Shown piece by piece: positions 18,801 through 26,019 of a stretch of DNA of 64,000 nt. Made by a program: the position numbers and the translations under genes. The stretch is from Gaoshiqia sp050178015 (GTDB taxonomy: Bacteria; Bacteroidota; Bacteroidia; Bacteroidales; Prolixibacteraceae): positions 14,618-78,617 of the forward strand of contig JBFXGM010000025.1 of NCBI GenBank assembly GCA_050178015.1. Direction: 5' to 3'. The notes under the pieces are model-generated. The model saw nothing but the letters and a program-made list of their open reading frames with translations. It ran no database searches and had not been told where the DNA came from. Numbering within the stretch: position 1 is the first letter of the stretch; each line of letters starts with the position of its first letter.

Positions 18801-21274
18801 TGGTTACCTATGAATACTCGTTGCCTGTTTTGGGAAAACCAAGCTTTTTTGAGAACCGGATTGTGGCCATTTCTGATCGCGAAGTGCTTTCTATTATCCG
18901 CGACATTACCGCAAGAAAAGAAGCAGAAGAACAACTTCAAACGACTACCCTCCATTTAAATGCTTTGATTGATAACATGCAGGTTGGAACACTGTTCGAG
19001 GATGTGAACAGACAGGTAGCTTCTGTGAATCAATTTTTTTGCCAGCTGTTTGGTATCCCGGCGGCACCTTCTGAATTGGTTGGAAGTAATTGCATTATAG
19101 CAGCTAAGGAAGCCAGCCGGCTGATGGTTAACGCAGAGCACTTTTTAAGCCGGATCGATGAAACCATGGCTGCCGGAGAGATTGTGGTAAACGATGAACT
19201 GGCCTTGCTGGATGGGCGATATTTTGAGCGGGATTTTGTGCCGATCCGCCTGCGCGATCAATTGATTGGCTATTTGTGGCAATACCGAGACATCACCGCG
19301 CGAAAACTCAACGAACGCTATGGAATCCTGCAACGGGATTTAGGCTTTCAACTGGCCATGACTTTAACCCTGGATGATGCCCTTTCGATTGTGCTGGATT
19401 CGATATTGGAGATTGAAAGCATTGATTCAGTGGGCATTTACCTGATCGATCGTGAAACCGGGAATCTTGCGTTAAGGGCATCCAAAGGACTATCAAATGA
19501 TTTTGCCGGAGAGCTGGCAGAATTTTCTGCCGACCATCCGAATTACCAAATTGTTATGGCGGGTCAACCGGTGTATGGGTTTTATACGGATTTTGATCCA
19601 GACACGGATTTATACCAACAAGAAGGACTGCTACAACTGGGGATTATTCCTATTCTGTATAACAATCAGGTCATCGGATCATTGAATATCGGATCACGCT
19701 GCCGGGATGAACTAAGGTTGGGAGCCCAGCTTACCCTGGAGACAATTGTTGCCCAGATCGGCAGTACTTTGTCTCGGATGCGTATCCAACAAGCTCTCCA
19801 CCAAAGTCAAAAGAACTTCCAACAGATGTTTGACACTTTGGATGACTTCATGTTTATCTTCGACATGCAGGGCCGAATTATTAAAACCAATCCGGTTGTG
19901 GAGCATCGCCTTGGTTACTCGGCCCAAGAGCTTTTAGGCACTTCGGTATTGGCTTTGCATCCTCCTGATCGACGGGAGGAAGCAGCCCAAATTGTTTCGG
20001 AGATGTTGGAAGGTCGGGTTGACATTTGCCCGGTGCCTTTGTACACGAAAACAGGTGAGCATATTCCGGTAGAAACAAAAGTGGTACTCGGTAAATGGAA
20101 TGAGCAGGATGCAATGTATGGCATCTCGCGTGATATCTCTGAACGTATTAAAGCCCAGGAGAAATTGCGTTACAGCGAAGCCCGGTGGCAGTTTGCCCTG
20201 GAAAGCTCCGGGGATGGGATCTGGGACTGGGATGCCGTTACCGATGAGGTGTTTTTTTCATCGCAATGGAAACGGATGTTAGGCTATCAGAAGGAAGATA
20301 TCATCGGCAGGCTGGAGGAGTGGAAAAATCGTGTACACCCGGATGATTTGGAGCAGGTTTATGCCGATTTGGAGCGACACTTCACCGGTGAAACCGTGAT
20401 CTACCAAAATGAGCACCGGATGCTATGCAAGGACGGGAGTTACAAATGGATACTCGACCGAGGGAAGGTAATTAGTCGCGATCAAGCCGGAAAGCCCTTG
20501 CGGATAATTGGAACACACACGGATATTTCGGCCAGGAAAGACTATGAGCTATCGCTTGCGGAGTCACTAGAGAAAGAAAAAGAACTAAATGAACTCAAGT
20601 CCAGATTTGTATCCATGACCTCGCACGAATTCCGTACGCCACTGGCTACCATCCTGGTGTCGGCCGAAACGCTGGAGGCATATTGGGACCACATGTCACG
20701 GGAAGATATCGGTAAAAAAATTAGTCGGATTAAAGGCAATGTGGAGTTTTTAAGGCAGGTGATGGAGAAAGTGTTGAACCTGTCACAGATTGAACGCGGC
20801 ACAATGAAATTTGATCCGGTTTGGGTGGACTTGAAAGAATTGTTGTTGAACATCGTTGCTGATTTCTCAAATATGCCGGGGCAGAACCATCAAATTCATT
20901 GCCATGTGCCTGTCGATAACCTGAAACTATTTGCGGATGTACAGATGATCCGGCAGGTATTTAACAACCTGATCGGGAACAGTTTAAAATATTCATCTGC
21001 GGGATCTTCCATTCAGGTGGTAGCTAAAGAAACATCGGATTGTGTTATAGTCCATGTCGAAGATCAGGGGATTGGCATTTCAGGGGAAGATGCAGATCGT
21101 ATTTTAATACCATTTAGCCGGGGTTCCAACGTTGGGAATGTGCATGGTACGGGTTTAGGGTTGTCGTTGGCGAATCAGTTTGTACAACATCACGGCGGAA
21201 AAATTACATTTCGTTCGCAGCCTTTTGTAAAAACTGTTTTTACGGTTACATTACCTAAAACCCAAAGAGAGTAA
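15830..21274 (+). CDS. Giant soluble PAS/GAF multi-sensor histidine kinase
   Basis: 1,814 residues with no obvious membrane segment. Domain order as read: N-terminal PAS-like region; GAF (QVDRTYVFLYHQ ... SGETVGFMGFDSV); PAS (SLIESTSAVVMVVDTDG); second GAF (LGIRSSLVIPVKVNGELKGVLLL); then four PAS-type modules, including VITDVDGMVIWANKSYEKMSGF with a WRGELYNRRKDGS PAC; third GAF (ESIDSVGIYLIDRETGNL); two more PAS (the last GDGIWDWDAVTDEVFFS); HisKA with TSHEFRTPLATIL (phospho-His about residue 1599); HATPase with DQGIGIS and HGTGLGLSLANQF. No receiver domain is fused; a receiver hybrid converges 23 nt away. The ATG at 15830 is chosen since the upstream 27 codons look like leader. Probably a cytoplasmic integrator of redox or small-molecule cues. 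Confidence 0.92.
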   Translation: MDREVDLLRTENAKLKAQLKNDQQKYCRLHGGPAHDLCGVLDSLSLCSISLNMGLHILDMNDHAKSNFGHYAALLIGECLDNGYWHFYDDEMQDLRWSHILLWIRQGGITSINQNVFVQNQKLGFGRWIKLRLVHVVGESRNKQLQVVWEDIHEQKKNEIRIKQRLELEQTVTNISTRFVHLEDGDQEQAINEALRTIGELTQVDRTYVFLYHQENNKEMSCTHEWCAPGISEEIDNLKDLPVSIFPWWIRQMDQDEVIYLYSLDDLPAEAISEREILEAQSILSLLVVPIIVSGETVGFMGFDSVQKQKKWTDSDIRLLRMVAEIFGNSFKNIQSTKALVASEEKYRSLIESTSAVVMVVDTDGTFQYVNAVAADNMSDKSMTVIGKKITDFFPKKDAGRFLNNIQQVVKTGQQYIEESVFNFTGTPYWYRTKVQPIFQNGKKLDRVLIYAEDIDQEKKQTLELERLNKRLHSLHRIDRLLLEHLDSGKNISDVALRELHELVPSNIVAYVVFDDDKSRADILSSISEGITFSVDELPLSFSDFDLTKLSKPVVRNHLTEKKADNRYFRFIYELGIRSSLVIPVKVNGELKGVLLLLSSIPGFFNSGYVSTSEDIARQLEIAFKQIYMNEQIQEYNQNLEKLVESRTRERNELSVLNEAIVETTGVAIISTSPDGIIQSFNQTAEVLLGYRSEEVVGQMPVSELHLSHEIDQKRKELVTGYEGDSLSELEVLVRYAEERYPKPLEYTYVDRRKKKIPVLLSISKITDREGQILRYVGVATDISQLKLAEQALELQVSAFENFAYSLVITDVDGMVIWANKSYEKMSGFSFTELVGQKIGKMQRSGVHDPEFYRQMWATILAGKVWRGELYNRRKDGSLYPEDLTITPIRNSSGEIINFVAIKIDITERKREEAKKLENERIQLALLNNVPDLLFRLDTSGTFLDVFTNEVKSLYVSKEDFLKKTVFETMPEALARKSMTAIEQAVSTKQVVTYEYSLPVLGKPSFFENRIVAISDREVLSIIRDITARKEAEEQLQTTTLHLNALIDNMQVGTLFEDVNRQVASVNQFFCQLFGIPAAPSELVGSNCIIAAKEASRLMVNAEHFLSRIDETMAAGEIVVNDELALLDGRYFERDFVPIRLRDQLIGYLWQYRDITARKLNERYGILQRDLGFQLAMTLTLDDALSIVLDSILEIESIDSVGIYLIDRETGNLALRASKGLSNDFAGELAEFSADHPNYQIVMAGQPVYGFYTDFDPDTDLYQQEGLLQLGIIPILYNNQVIGSLNIGSRCRDELRLGAQLTLETIVAQIGSTLSRMRIQQALHQSQKNFQQMFDTLDDFMFIFDMQGRIIKTNPVVEHRLGYSAQELLGTSVLALHPPDRREEAAQIVSEMLEGRVDICPVPLYTKTGEHIPVETKVVLGKWNEQDAMYGISRDISERIKAQEKLRYSEARWQFALESSGDGIWDWDAVTDEVFFSSQWKRMLGYQKEDIIGRLEEWKNRVHPDDLEQVYADLERHFTGETVIYQNEHRMLCKDGSYKWILDRGKVISRDQAGKPLRIIGTHTDISARKDYELSLAESLEKEKELNELKSRFVSMTSHEFRTPLATILVSAETLEAYWDHMSREDIGKKISRIKGNVEFLRQVMEKVLNLSQIERGTMKFDPVWVDLKELLLNIVADFSNMPGQNHQIHCHVPVDNLKLFADVQMIRQVFNNLIGNSLKYSSAGSSIQVVAKETSDCVIVHVEDQGIGISGEDADRILIPFSRGSNVGNVHGTGLGLSLANQFVQHHGGKITFRSQPFVKTVFTVTLPKTQRE

Positions 21275-21297
21275 ATGTTTTTTGCAGCGAATAGAGG

Positions 21298-22380
21298 CTA
21301 ATGATTGACGGATAACGGGATGCTCAATTGGATGCAGGTTCCTGTTTGGGCAGTGCTGGTGATACTAAAACTACCATGATGCAGGCTAATGATCTTTTTT
21401 GCCAGGTAAAGTCCCAGTCCAATTCCTTGCTGTTCGTGAATATCACGTTCAAATTGTAGAAAAGCGTTGATTTGGTCAATGCTGTCGGCCGGAAAACCGC
21501 GACCCTGGTCTTCAATGGAAATAACCACCCAGTCGGGCATTGTGCTGGTTGCTATAACAACGGGTTGTCCGCTTTCTGAGAATTTAAATGCGTTGTCGAT
21601 AAGTTCCTTGATGGCAAAGCAGAACCGATTTTGCAAAACATTCAGTTTGCCTGGGCTTAGATTGAGCTTCAAATCGTTTGTCCGATTATATTTTTCTGCT
21701 GTTTCCAACGCGATCGGTTCAATCAGCTTTTGAAGCTCCTGATCGAACGTATATTTCTGTTTGGGCTTATTTATCTCTATATCGATATAAAGCAAATACT
21801 TAGTGATGATTTCATACAGATATGTTCCGCTTTTGTGAATCAAATTCCCCATCTCAGCTAATTCCGGAGCACTTAGATTAGATGCATCTTCCAAAATGAT
21901 TTTGCTGAAGCCCAGAATTGCGTTTAGCGCTGTTCTGAATTCGTGGGGAAGAGCCTTTACAATACTTTGACGAATCTGGTTGACCGAATTTTCCGCATGC
22001 TCTTTCAGGTTTTCCGACCGTCTAATTTTTATATTGATTGCATTGAGGAGCTCCTGCCGTGTAAACGGTTTAATCAAAAAATCGTCTGCCCCTAATTCAA
22101 TTCCTTTGCGCTGGTAATTTCGTTCTGCCAGGGCTGTCAAAAAAACAAACGGGGTAAACGCAATTTGAGGTTCTTTTCTCAGGTGAGACAATACTTCAAA
22201 TCCGTTCATGTCGGGCATCATCACGTCACACAAAATCAAATCGGGTTTCTGTTGTAACGCTATTTCTATTCCTTCTTCACCATTACTTGCTTCTAATACA
22301 TAAAAGCCTTCAAATCCAAGAATTTCGGCCACTCCCTCCCGAAGGTCTTGTTCATCATCTATGATTAAAATTCGTTTCAC
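21298..22380 (-). CDS. Receiver domain fused to a histidine kinase core
   Basis: 360 residues. N-terminal receiver with phospho-Asp in LILCDVMMPDMNG (about residue 52) and Lys in DDFLIKPFTRQEL (about 104). Then a HisKA-like helix KALPHEFRTALNAILGFSKIIL (His about 146) and an HATPase domain with DQGRGFP and GIGLGLYLAKKI. The order receiver-kinase, with no output domain, suits a phosphorelay node rather than a classic regulator. It converges on the giant kinase gene (stops 23 nt apart), so a functional pair is plausible. Its receiver is strikingly close to that of the response regulator at 32518-33510. The phosphorylated output is not evident here. Confidence 0.9.
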   Translation of the reverse strand: MKRILIIDDEQDLREGVAEILGFEGFYVLEASNGEEGIEIALQQKPDLILCDVMMPDMNGFEVLSHLRKEPQIAFTPFVFLTALAERNYQRKGIELGADDFLIKPFTRQELLNAINIKIRRSENLKEHAENSVNQIRQSIVKALPHEFRTALNAILGFSKIILEDASNLSAPELAEMGNLIHKSGTYLYEIITKYLLYIDIEINKPKQKYTFDQELQKLIEPIALETAEKYNRTNDLKLNLSPGKLNVLQNRFCFAIKELIDNAFKFSESGQPVVIATSTMPDWVVISIEDQGRGFPADSIDQINAFLQFERDIHEQQGIGLGLYLAKKIISLHHGSFSITSTAQTGTCIQLSIPLSVNH

Positions 22381-22469
22381 GGTGCAAAGGTAGATTTTTT
22401 TTAAGGTAAAAAAACCGCAAGAATAGACGTTCTTTTCTTTCGGGTTCGGTAAAAAAGCTACTTACGTTT

Positions 22470-22702
22470 GCAATAATAGCCTAATGACTACATTACTTAT
22501 TATTCTCTCAGCTCAAAGTAACGTGATGTTGTGCCAAATGAGAAGATGTTATTTGGACAAAACATGGACAAATTGGCATTTGCTAATTTTTTTTAATAGA
22601 AAACCCTGACCTCTGCCAGGGTTTTTGAAAAAGCAATTTTTATTGCTAGCAATAATAGTCTCATCAGACTGAATTATTACCAATTATTCTCTGACATCAA
22701 AC
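22470..22702. repeat. Imperfect direct repeat pair
   Basis: Copy A 22470-22519 and copy B 22649-22702 share GCAATAATAG at the start and TTATTCTCT near the end with a similar middle. The 22601 hairpin lies between them. Meaning unknown; possibly remnants of a duplicated leader. Confidence 0.35.
22600..22626 (+). terminator. Terminator-like hairpin with CTCTGC loop (copy 1)
   Basis: AAAACCCTG and CAGGGTTTTT arms around loop ACCTCTGC, followed by T's. No recognised gene ends just before it on either strand. Near-identical hairpins occur at 30333 and 32246. Confidence 0.65.
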
Positions 22703-23342
22703 AAAAACAAAGTTCCGGTACTTACAAGATATCTGGCTCGGACATACCATGGACACAGGGTGATAATCGTAGTCTCAAGGTCATGAAGGTGGTTCCGCTT
22801 CTGTGTAGTTACAGAACAGTCTGTCATTTATCCAAACATTTGGGTGCCCTATGTTCCGGCTCAAAAAAAGGAGCTTGAGCATTGGTTTGTTTGATGCGGA
22901 CGATAAAGGCAGAAGCCTGTGAAAAACAATTTATTTTTGAAAACATGAGTAGAAGGACATGAGTAACGAGTAGCCAGAAGCTTCCATTCTTCAAGCGACA
23001 ATCGTTATTCATCATTCAAGAACCTTATTTAGCTTATTTAAAAGGTGAACAGCATAGGTGAATATGGTAAGCTAAAAACCTAACTATTCGTAAGGAATTT
23101 TAAATACGTCTTCACCCCCGATTCCCCAGGTCAGTAAACTAAAGAACAGAGGGTTAGTGCAATTTTCGAATAAATTAACCGGTCCCTAATGACAAAATAT
23201 CAAAAAAAAGGTAGGGTTAAGTTTAGTAAGTTCGGTATATCACCAATGACGCCCCAAAAATGCCAATAAAATGAAATATAAACCATGTATGGGGTTTTGA
23301 TTAAATAAACGTAATAATATCCATAACAAAGAATACAGAAAT

Positions 23343-23609
23343 ATGATGAAGATTCCAAAAGAAGTAAAAATCAGTGACAATGGTTTTGTATTCAACTCTC
23401 AAACCGGAGATTCGTTCAATCTGAACCCAACAGGTCTTGAGTTGATAAAAATGATTTCGGAGGAAAAAAGTATAGAAGAGATTAAGGATGCAATTATAGC
23501 CAACTATGACGTAGATGATCTGACTTTTGAAAAAGACTTCTACGAGTTTTGTACGTTGCTAAAACATCATCAAATTACCATCCAGGGTGCACCGCTGGAA
23601 TTTAATTAG
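23343..23609 (+). CDS. PqqD-family small protein (RRE-like)
   Basis: 88 residues that fit the PqqD fold: VKISDNGFVFNSQTGDSFNLNPTGLELIKMI, then EEIKDAIIANYDVDD and a final winged-helix strand LLKHHQITI. PqqD domains act as RiPP-recognition elements that present a leader peptide, or a carrier, to a tailoring enzyme. Here no radical SAM gene is present; the next gene, 6 nt downstream, is an ATP-grasp enzyme. First gene of a tight six-gene operon. Two consecutive ATGs make the exact start uncertain by one codon. Family assignment is fairly firm; its client is unknown. Confidence 0.85.
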   Translation: MMKIPKEVKISDNGFVFNSQTGDSFNLNPTGLELIKMISEEKSIEEIKDAIIANYDVDDLTFEKDFYEFCTLLKHHQITIQGAPLEFN

Positions 23610-23615
23610 ACCGAC

Positions 23616-24662
23616 ATGGAGAAACACCCAATTACTATAGCCGTAACCGGACTGAACAATACCGACAATCCTGGTCCCGGAGTACCCGTAATTCGCGCAA
23701 TAAAAGAATCAACAGATTTTGAGGTTCGTGTAATCGGATTAATTTATGAGAACCTGGAACCGGGCATTTACATGGAAGGATTATGCGATCGCATATATCA
23801 GGTGCCTTATCCTTCTACAGGCTCCGACGAGCTGATCGAGCGCATTGAGTACATTCACCAACAGGAAAAAATTGATGTACTCATTCCCAATTTTGATGCC
23901 GAGCTTTTTTCATTTATGAAGAATGAGAAACGGCTGAAAGAAAATGGCATTCATACTTTTCTACCCACAATAAAACAATTTCAGGAACGTGAAAAACACA
24001 GGCTGCCGGAGTTTGGAAAAAAATACGGTATCATGGTGCCTGAGAGTCTCAACTTGGGTAGCATAGGGCAAATAGCTGAGATGGAAGAAAAATTGGATTA
24101 TCCGGTCATGGTGAAAGGTCAGTTCTACGATGCCCAACTGGCCGGCAACGAGGAACAGGTACGCCAGGCTTTCCAAAAAACATCGGCAAAATGGGGCCTT
24201 CCGGTTATAGTCCAGGAATATGTAACCGGTACGGAAGTGAACGTAGTGGCACTGGGAGACGGACATGGAAATACGGTAGCCGCCGTACCCATGCGTAAAC
24301 AGTACATTACTGACAAAGGTAAAGCTTGGGGAGGAATCACCTTAGCAGATGACAAAATGATGGAACTTACCCGCTCGCTTATCCGGCAAACCAACTGGAG
24401 AGGTGGTTTGGAACTGGAACTTATAAAAACCAACGAAGGAAACTACCATTTGATTGAAATTAACCCCCGCATTCCTGCCTGGGTTTACCTGGCAGTGGGT
24501 GCCGGACAAAACATTCCGGAGGCTCTGGTGAAATTGGCGCTTGGGAGAAAAGTGGAGCCTATGCAGGATTATAAAATCGGGAAAATGTTTGTCCGCTATT
24601 CATATGACATGATTGTCGATTTAGAAAAATTTGCAGCGATATCAATAAACAAAGAAATATAG
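23616..24662 (+). CDS. ATP-grasp ligase family protein
   Basis: 348 residues. N-terminal pre-ATP-grasp Rossmann-like part (ITIAVTGLNNTDNPGPGVPVIRAIK, about 7-30), then the ATP-grasp fold: nucleotide-binding lysine in YPVMVKGQF (K167), adenine hinge VIVQEYVTGTEVNV (around 200), and metal-binding HLIEINPRIPAW (E281, N283, R285). Such enzymes join a carboxylate, activated as acyl phosphate, to an amine or thiol. The overall shape resembles carbamoyl-phosphate-synthase-like and PylC-like ligases. Substrates unknown. It sits between a PqqD-like protein and a decarboxylase-like PLP enzyme (3 nt apart), which suggests ligation of an amino acid or small peptide later modified by the PLP enzyme. Confidence 0.9.
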   Translation: MEKHPITIAVTGLNNTDNPGPGVPVIRAIKESTDFEVRVIGLIYENLEPGIYMEGLCDRIYQVPYPSTGSDELIERIEYIHQQEKIDVLIPNFDAELFSFMKNEKRLKENGIHTFLPTIKQFQEREKHRLPEFGKKYGIMVPESLNLGSIGQIAEMEEKLDYPVMVKGQFYDAQLAGNEEQVRQAFQKTSAKWGLPVIVQEYVTGTEVNVVALGDGHGNTVAAVPMRKQYITDKGKAWGGITLADDKMMELTRSLIRQTNWRGGLELELIKTNEGNYHLIEINPRIPAWVYLAVGAGQNIPEALVKLALGRKVEPMQDYKIGKMFVRYSYDMIVDLEKFAAISINKEI

Positions 24663-24665
24663 CAC

Positions 24666-26018
24666 ATGGAAAAGTTAAAATACGAAAAACCCATTATCAG
24701 TAAAATTACAGCCGGAGTGCCTAATAAATTCGGATTGCCGGCCAAACAAAAAGTAATTTCAGAAATCGACAGTATTCCGGTTCCCAAACTCATGGAAGAA
24801 TACGGTTCTCCATTGTTTGTCTTTTCCGAGAAAACGATCAGGGACACTTATGCCGAAGCACGACGGGCTTTTGAGACACGGTATCCTAGGGTTCAATTTG
24901 CCTGGTCTTATAAAACCAATTATCTCGATTCTATATGTGAAATCTTTAAAGAAGAAGGCTCTTGGGCTGAAGTAGTTTCGGGTTTTGAATTCGAAAAAGC
25001 ACTTTCGCTGGGGGTCAGTGGTTCACAAATTCTGTTTAATGGACCCGAAAAATCAGCTGATGATCTGGCACTGGCTGTCAACCACAAAGCCTGCATCCAT
25101 ATCGACCATTTTGATGAACTGTACCTGCTGATGGAAATCACCCGAAAATTAGATAAAACGGCCCGGGTTGCCATTCGGGTTAATATGGATGCCGGCATTT
25201 ATCCAATGTGGGACAGGTTTGGGTTTAATTACGAAAACGGTGAAGCCTGGAACGCCATCAACCGCATTATGCTGGCTGAAAATCTGGAGCTAATCGGCCT
25301 GCATACCCATTTGGGAACTTATATTATGACTCCTTCGGCTTACGCTATAGCAGCATCTAAATTGGCGAATTTGTTTATGGCCACTCAGCGGAAGTTCAAC
25401 CATTGGCTAAAGTATATCGATTTGGGGGGCGGGTTTGCATCCAAGAATACCTTAAAAGGTGCCTACATGCCCGGGGCTGAAACGTGTCCATCGTTTGATG
25501 ATTATGCTGACGCGATAACCAATGCCCTGATATCATCAGAAATACCACATGGAAACCTACCCACGCTGTTTTTGGAAACCGGACGTGCATTAATTGACGA
25601 TGCCGGCTTTCTGCTGACCACCGTGATCGCCAACAAACGCTCATCCAATGGTCGCCGTAACATGGTTATCGATGCCGGGGTGAACCTGCTGTTTACCTCG
25701 TTCTGGTATAACTTAAATATTTACACCAGTAAACCAGCATCTGAATATCTCGAAGAATCAACCATCTATGGGCCGCTATGTATGAACATCGACGTTATTC
25801 GCGAGGCAATCAATTTTCCGCATGTGAAAACCGGCGACCAACTGGTGATTGAACGGGTTGGCGCCTATAACATTACTCAGTGGATGCAATTCATCACGTA
25901 CCGGCCCAACGTGATACTGATTGATTTGAATGGCAAACCCCATATCATCCGAAAGAAGGAAAATCTGGAAACCCTGAAGCATGCAGAAGTCAAGCCGAAA
26001 AATAAAAAGTTTGTATAA
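24666..26018 (+). CDS. Fold-type III PLP enzyme, diaminopimelate-decarboxylase-like
   Basis: 450 residues, alanine racemase/DAP decarboxylase fold. PLP lysine in WSYKTNYLDSI (K83). Other blocks: VVSGFEFEKAL (107), HTHLGTYI (213, the HIGS equivalent), IDLGGGF (251), LETGRALI (304-307, where DapDC usually has EPGR) and STIYGPLCMNIDV (C372, D376, where DapDC has CESGD). Catalytic Cys and PLP contacts are kept, but the substrate-side changes suggest a substrate other than meso-DAP, perhaps an ornithine-, lysine- or peptide-linked amino acid. It has an N-terminal extension of about 40 residues. Third gene of the operon; its stop is directly followed by the next ATG. Confidence 0.88.
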   Translation: MEKLKYEKPIISKITAGVPNKFGLPAKQKVISEIDSIPVPKLMEEYGSPLFVFSEKTIRDTYAEARRAFETRYPRVQFAWSYKTNYLDSICEIFKEEGSWAEVVSGFEFEKALSLGVSGSQILFNGPEKSADDLALAVNHKACIHIDHFDELYLLMEITRKLDKTARVAIRVNMDAGIYPMWDRFGFNYENGEAWNAINRIMLAENLELIGLHTHLGTYIMTPSAYAIAASKLANLFMATQRKFNHWLKYIDLGGGFASKNTLKGAYMPGAETCPSFDDYADAITNALISSEIPHGNLPTLFLETGRALIDDAGFLLTTVIANKRSSNGRRNMVIDAGVNLLFTSFWYNLNIYTSKPASEYLEESTIYGPLCMNIDVIREAINFPHVKTGDQLVIERVGAYNITQWMQFITYRPNVILIDLNGKPHIIRKKENLETLKHAEVKPKNKKFV

Positions 26019-26019
26019 A

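Larger units (their letters stand above)
22381..23342. other. Long non-coding stretch upstream of the six-gene operon
   Basis: 962 bp with no convincing gene. It contains a terminator-like hairpin at 22601, an imperfect direct repeat (22470-22519 and 22649-22702, both starting GCAATAATAG), and a doubtful 63-codon minus-strand ORF at 22824-23015. The operon promoter should lie in its last 200 bp, which are A/T rich, but no clear TAnnTTTG box was found. No precursor-peptide gene for the following PqqD-like protein could be identified. Confidence 0.6.

Noticed and set aside
22824..23015. 63-codon minus-strand ORF with a hydrophobic N-terminus
   Set aside because: No domain, no leader or terminator support, A/T-rich non-coding surroundings; likely chance.
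23343..26018. Lysine biosynthesis operon (lysA type)
   Set aside because: Altered DapDC motifs and no other lysine genes; neighbours are PqqD-like and ATP-grasp proteins.
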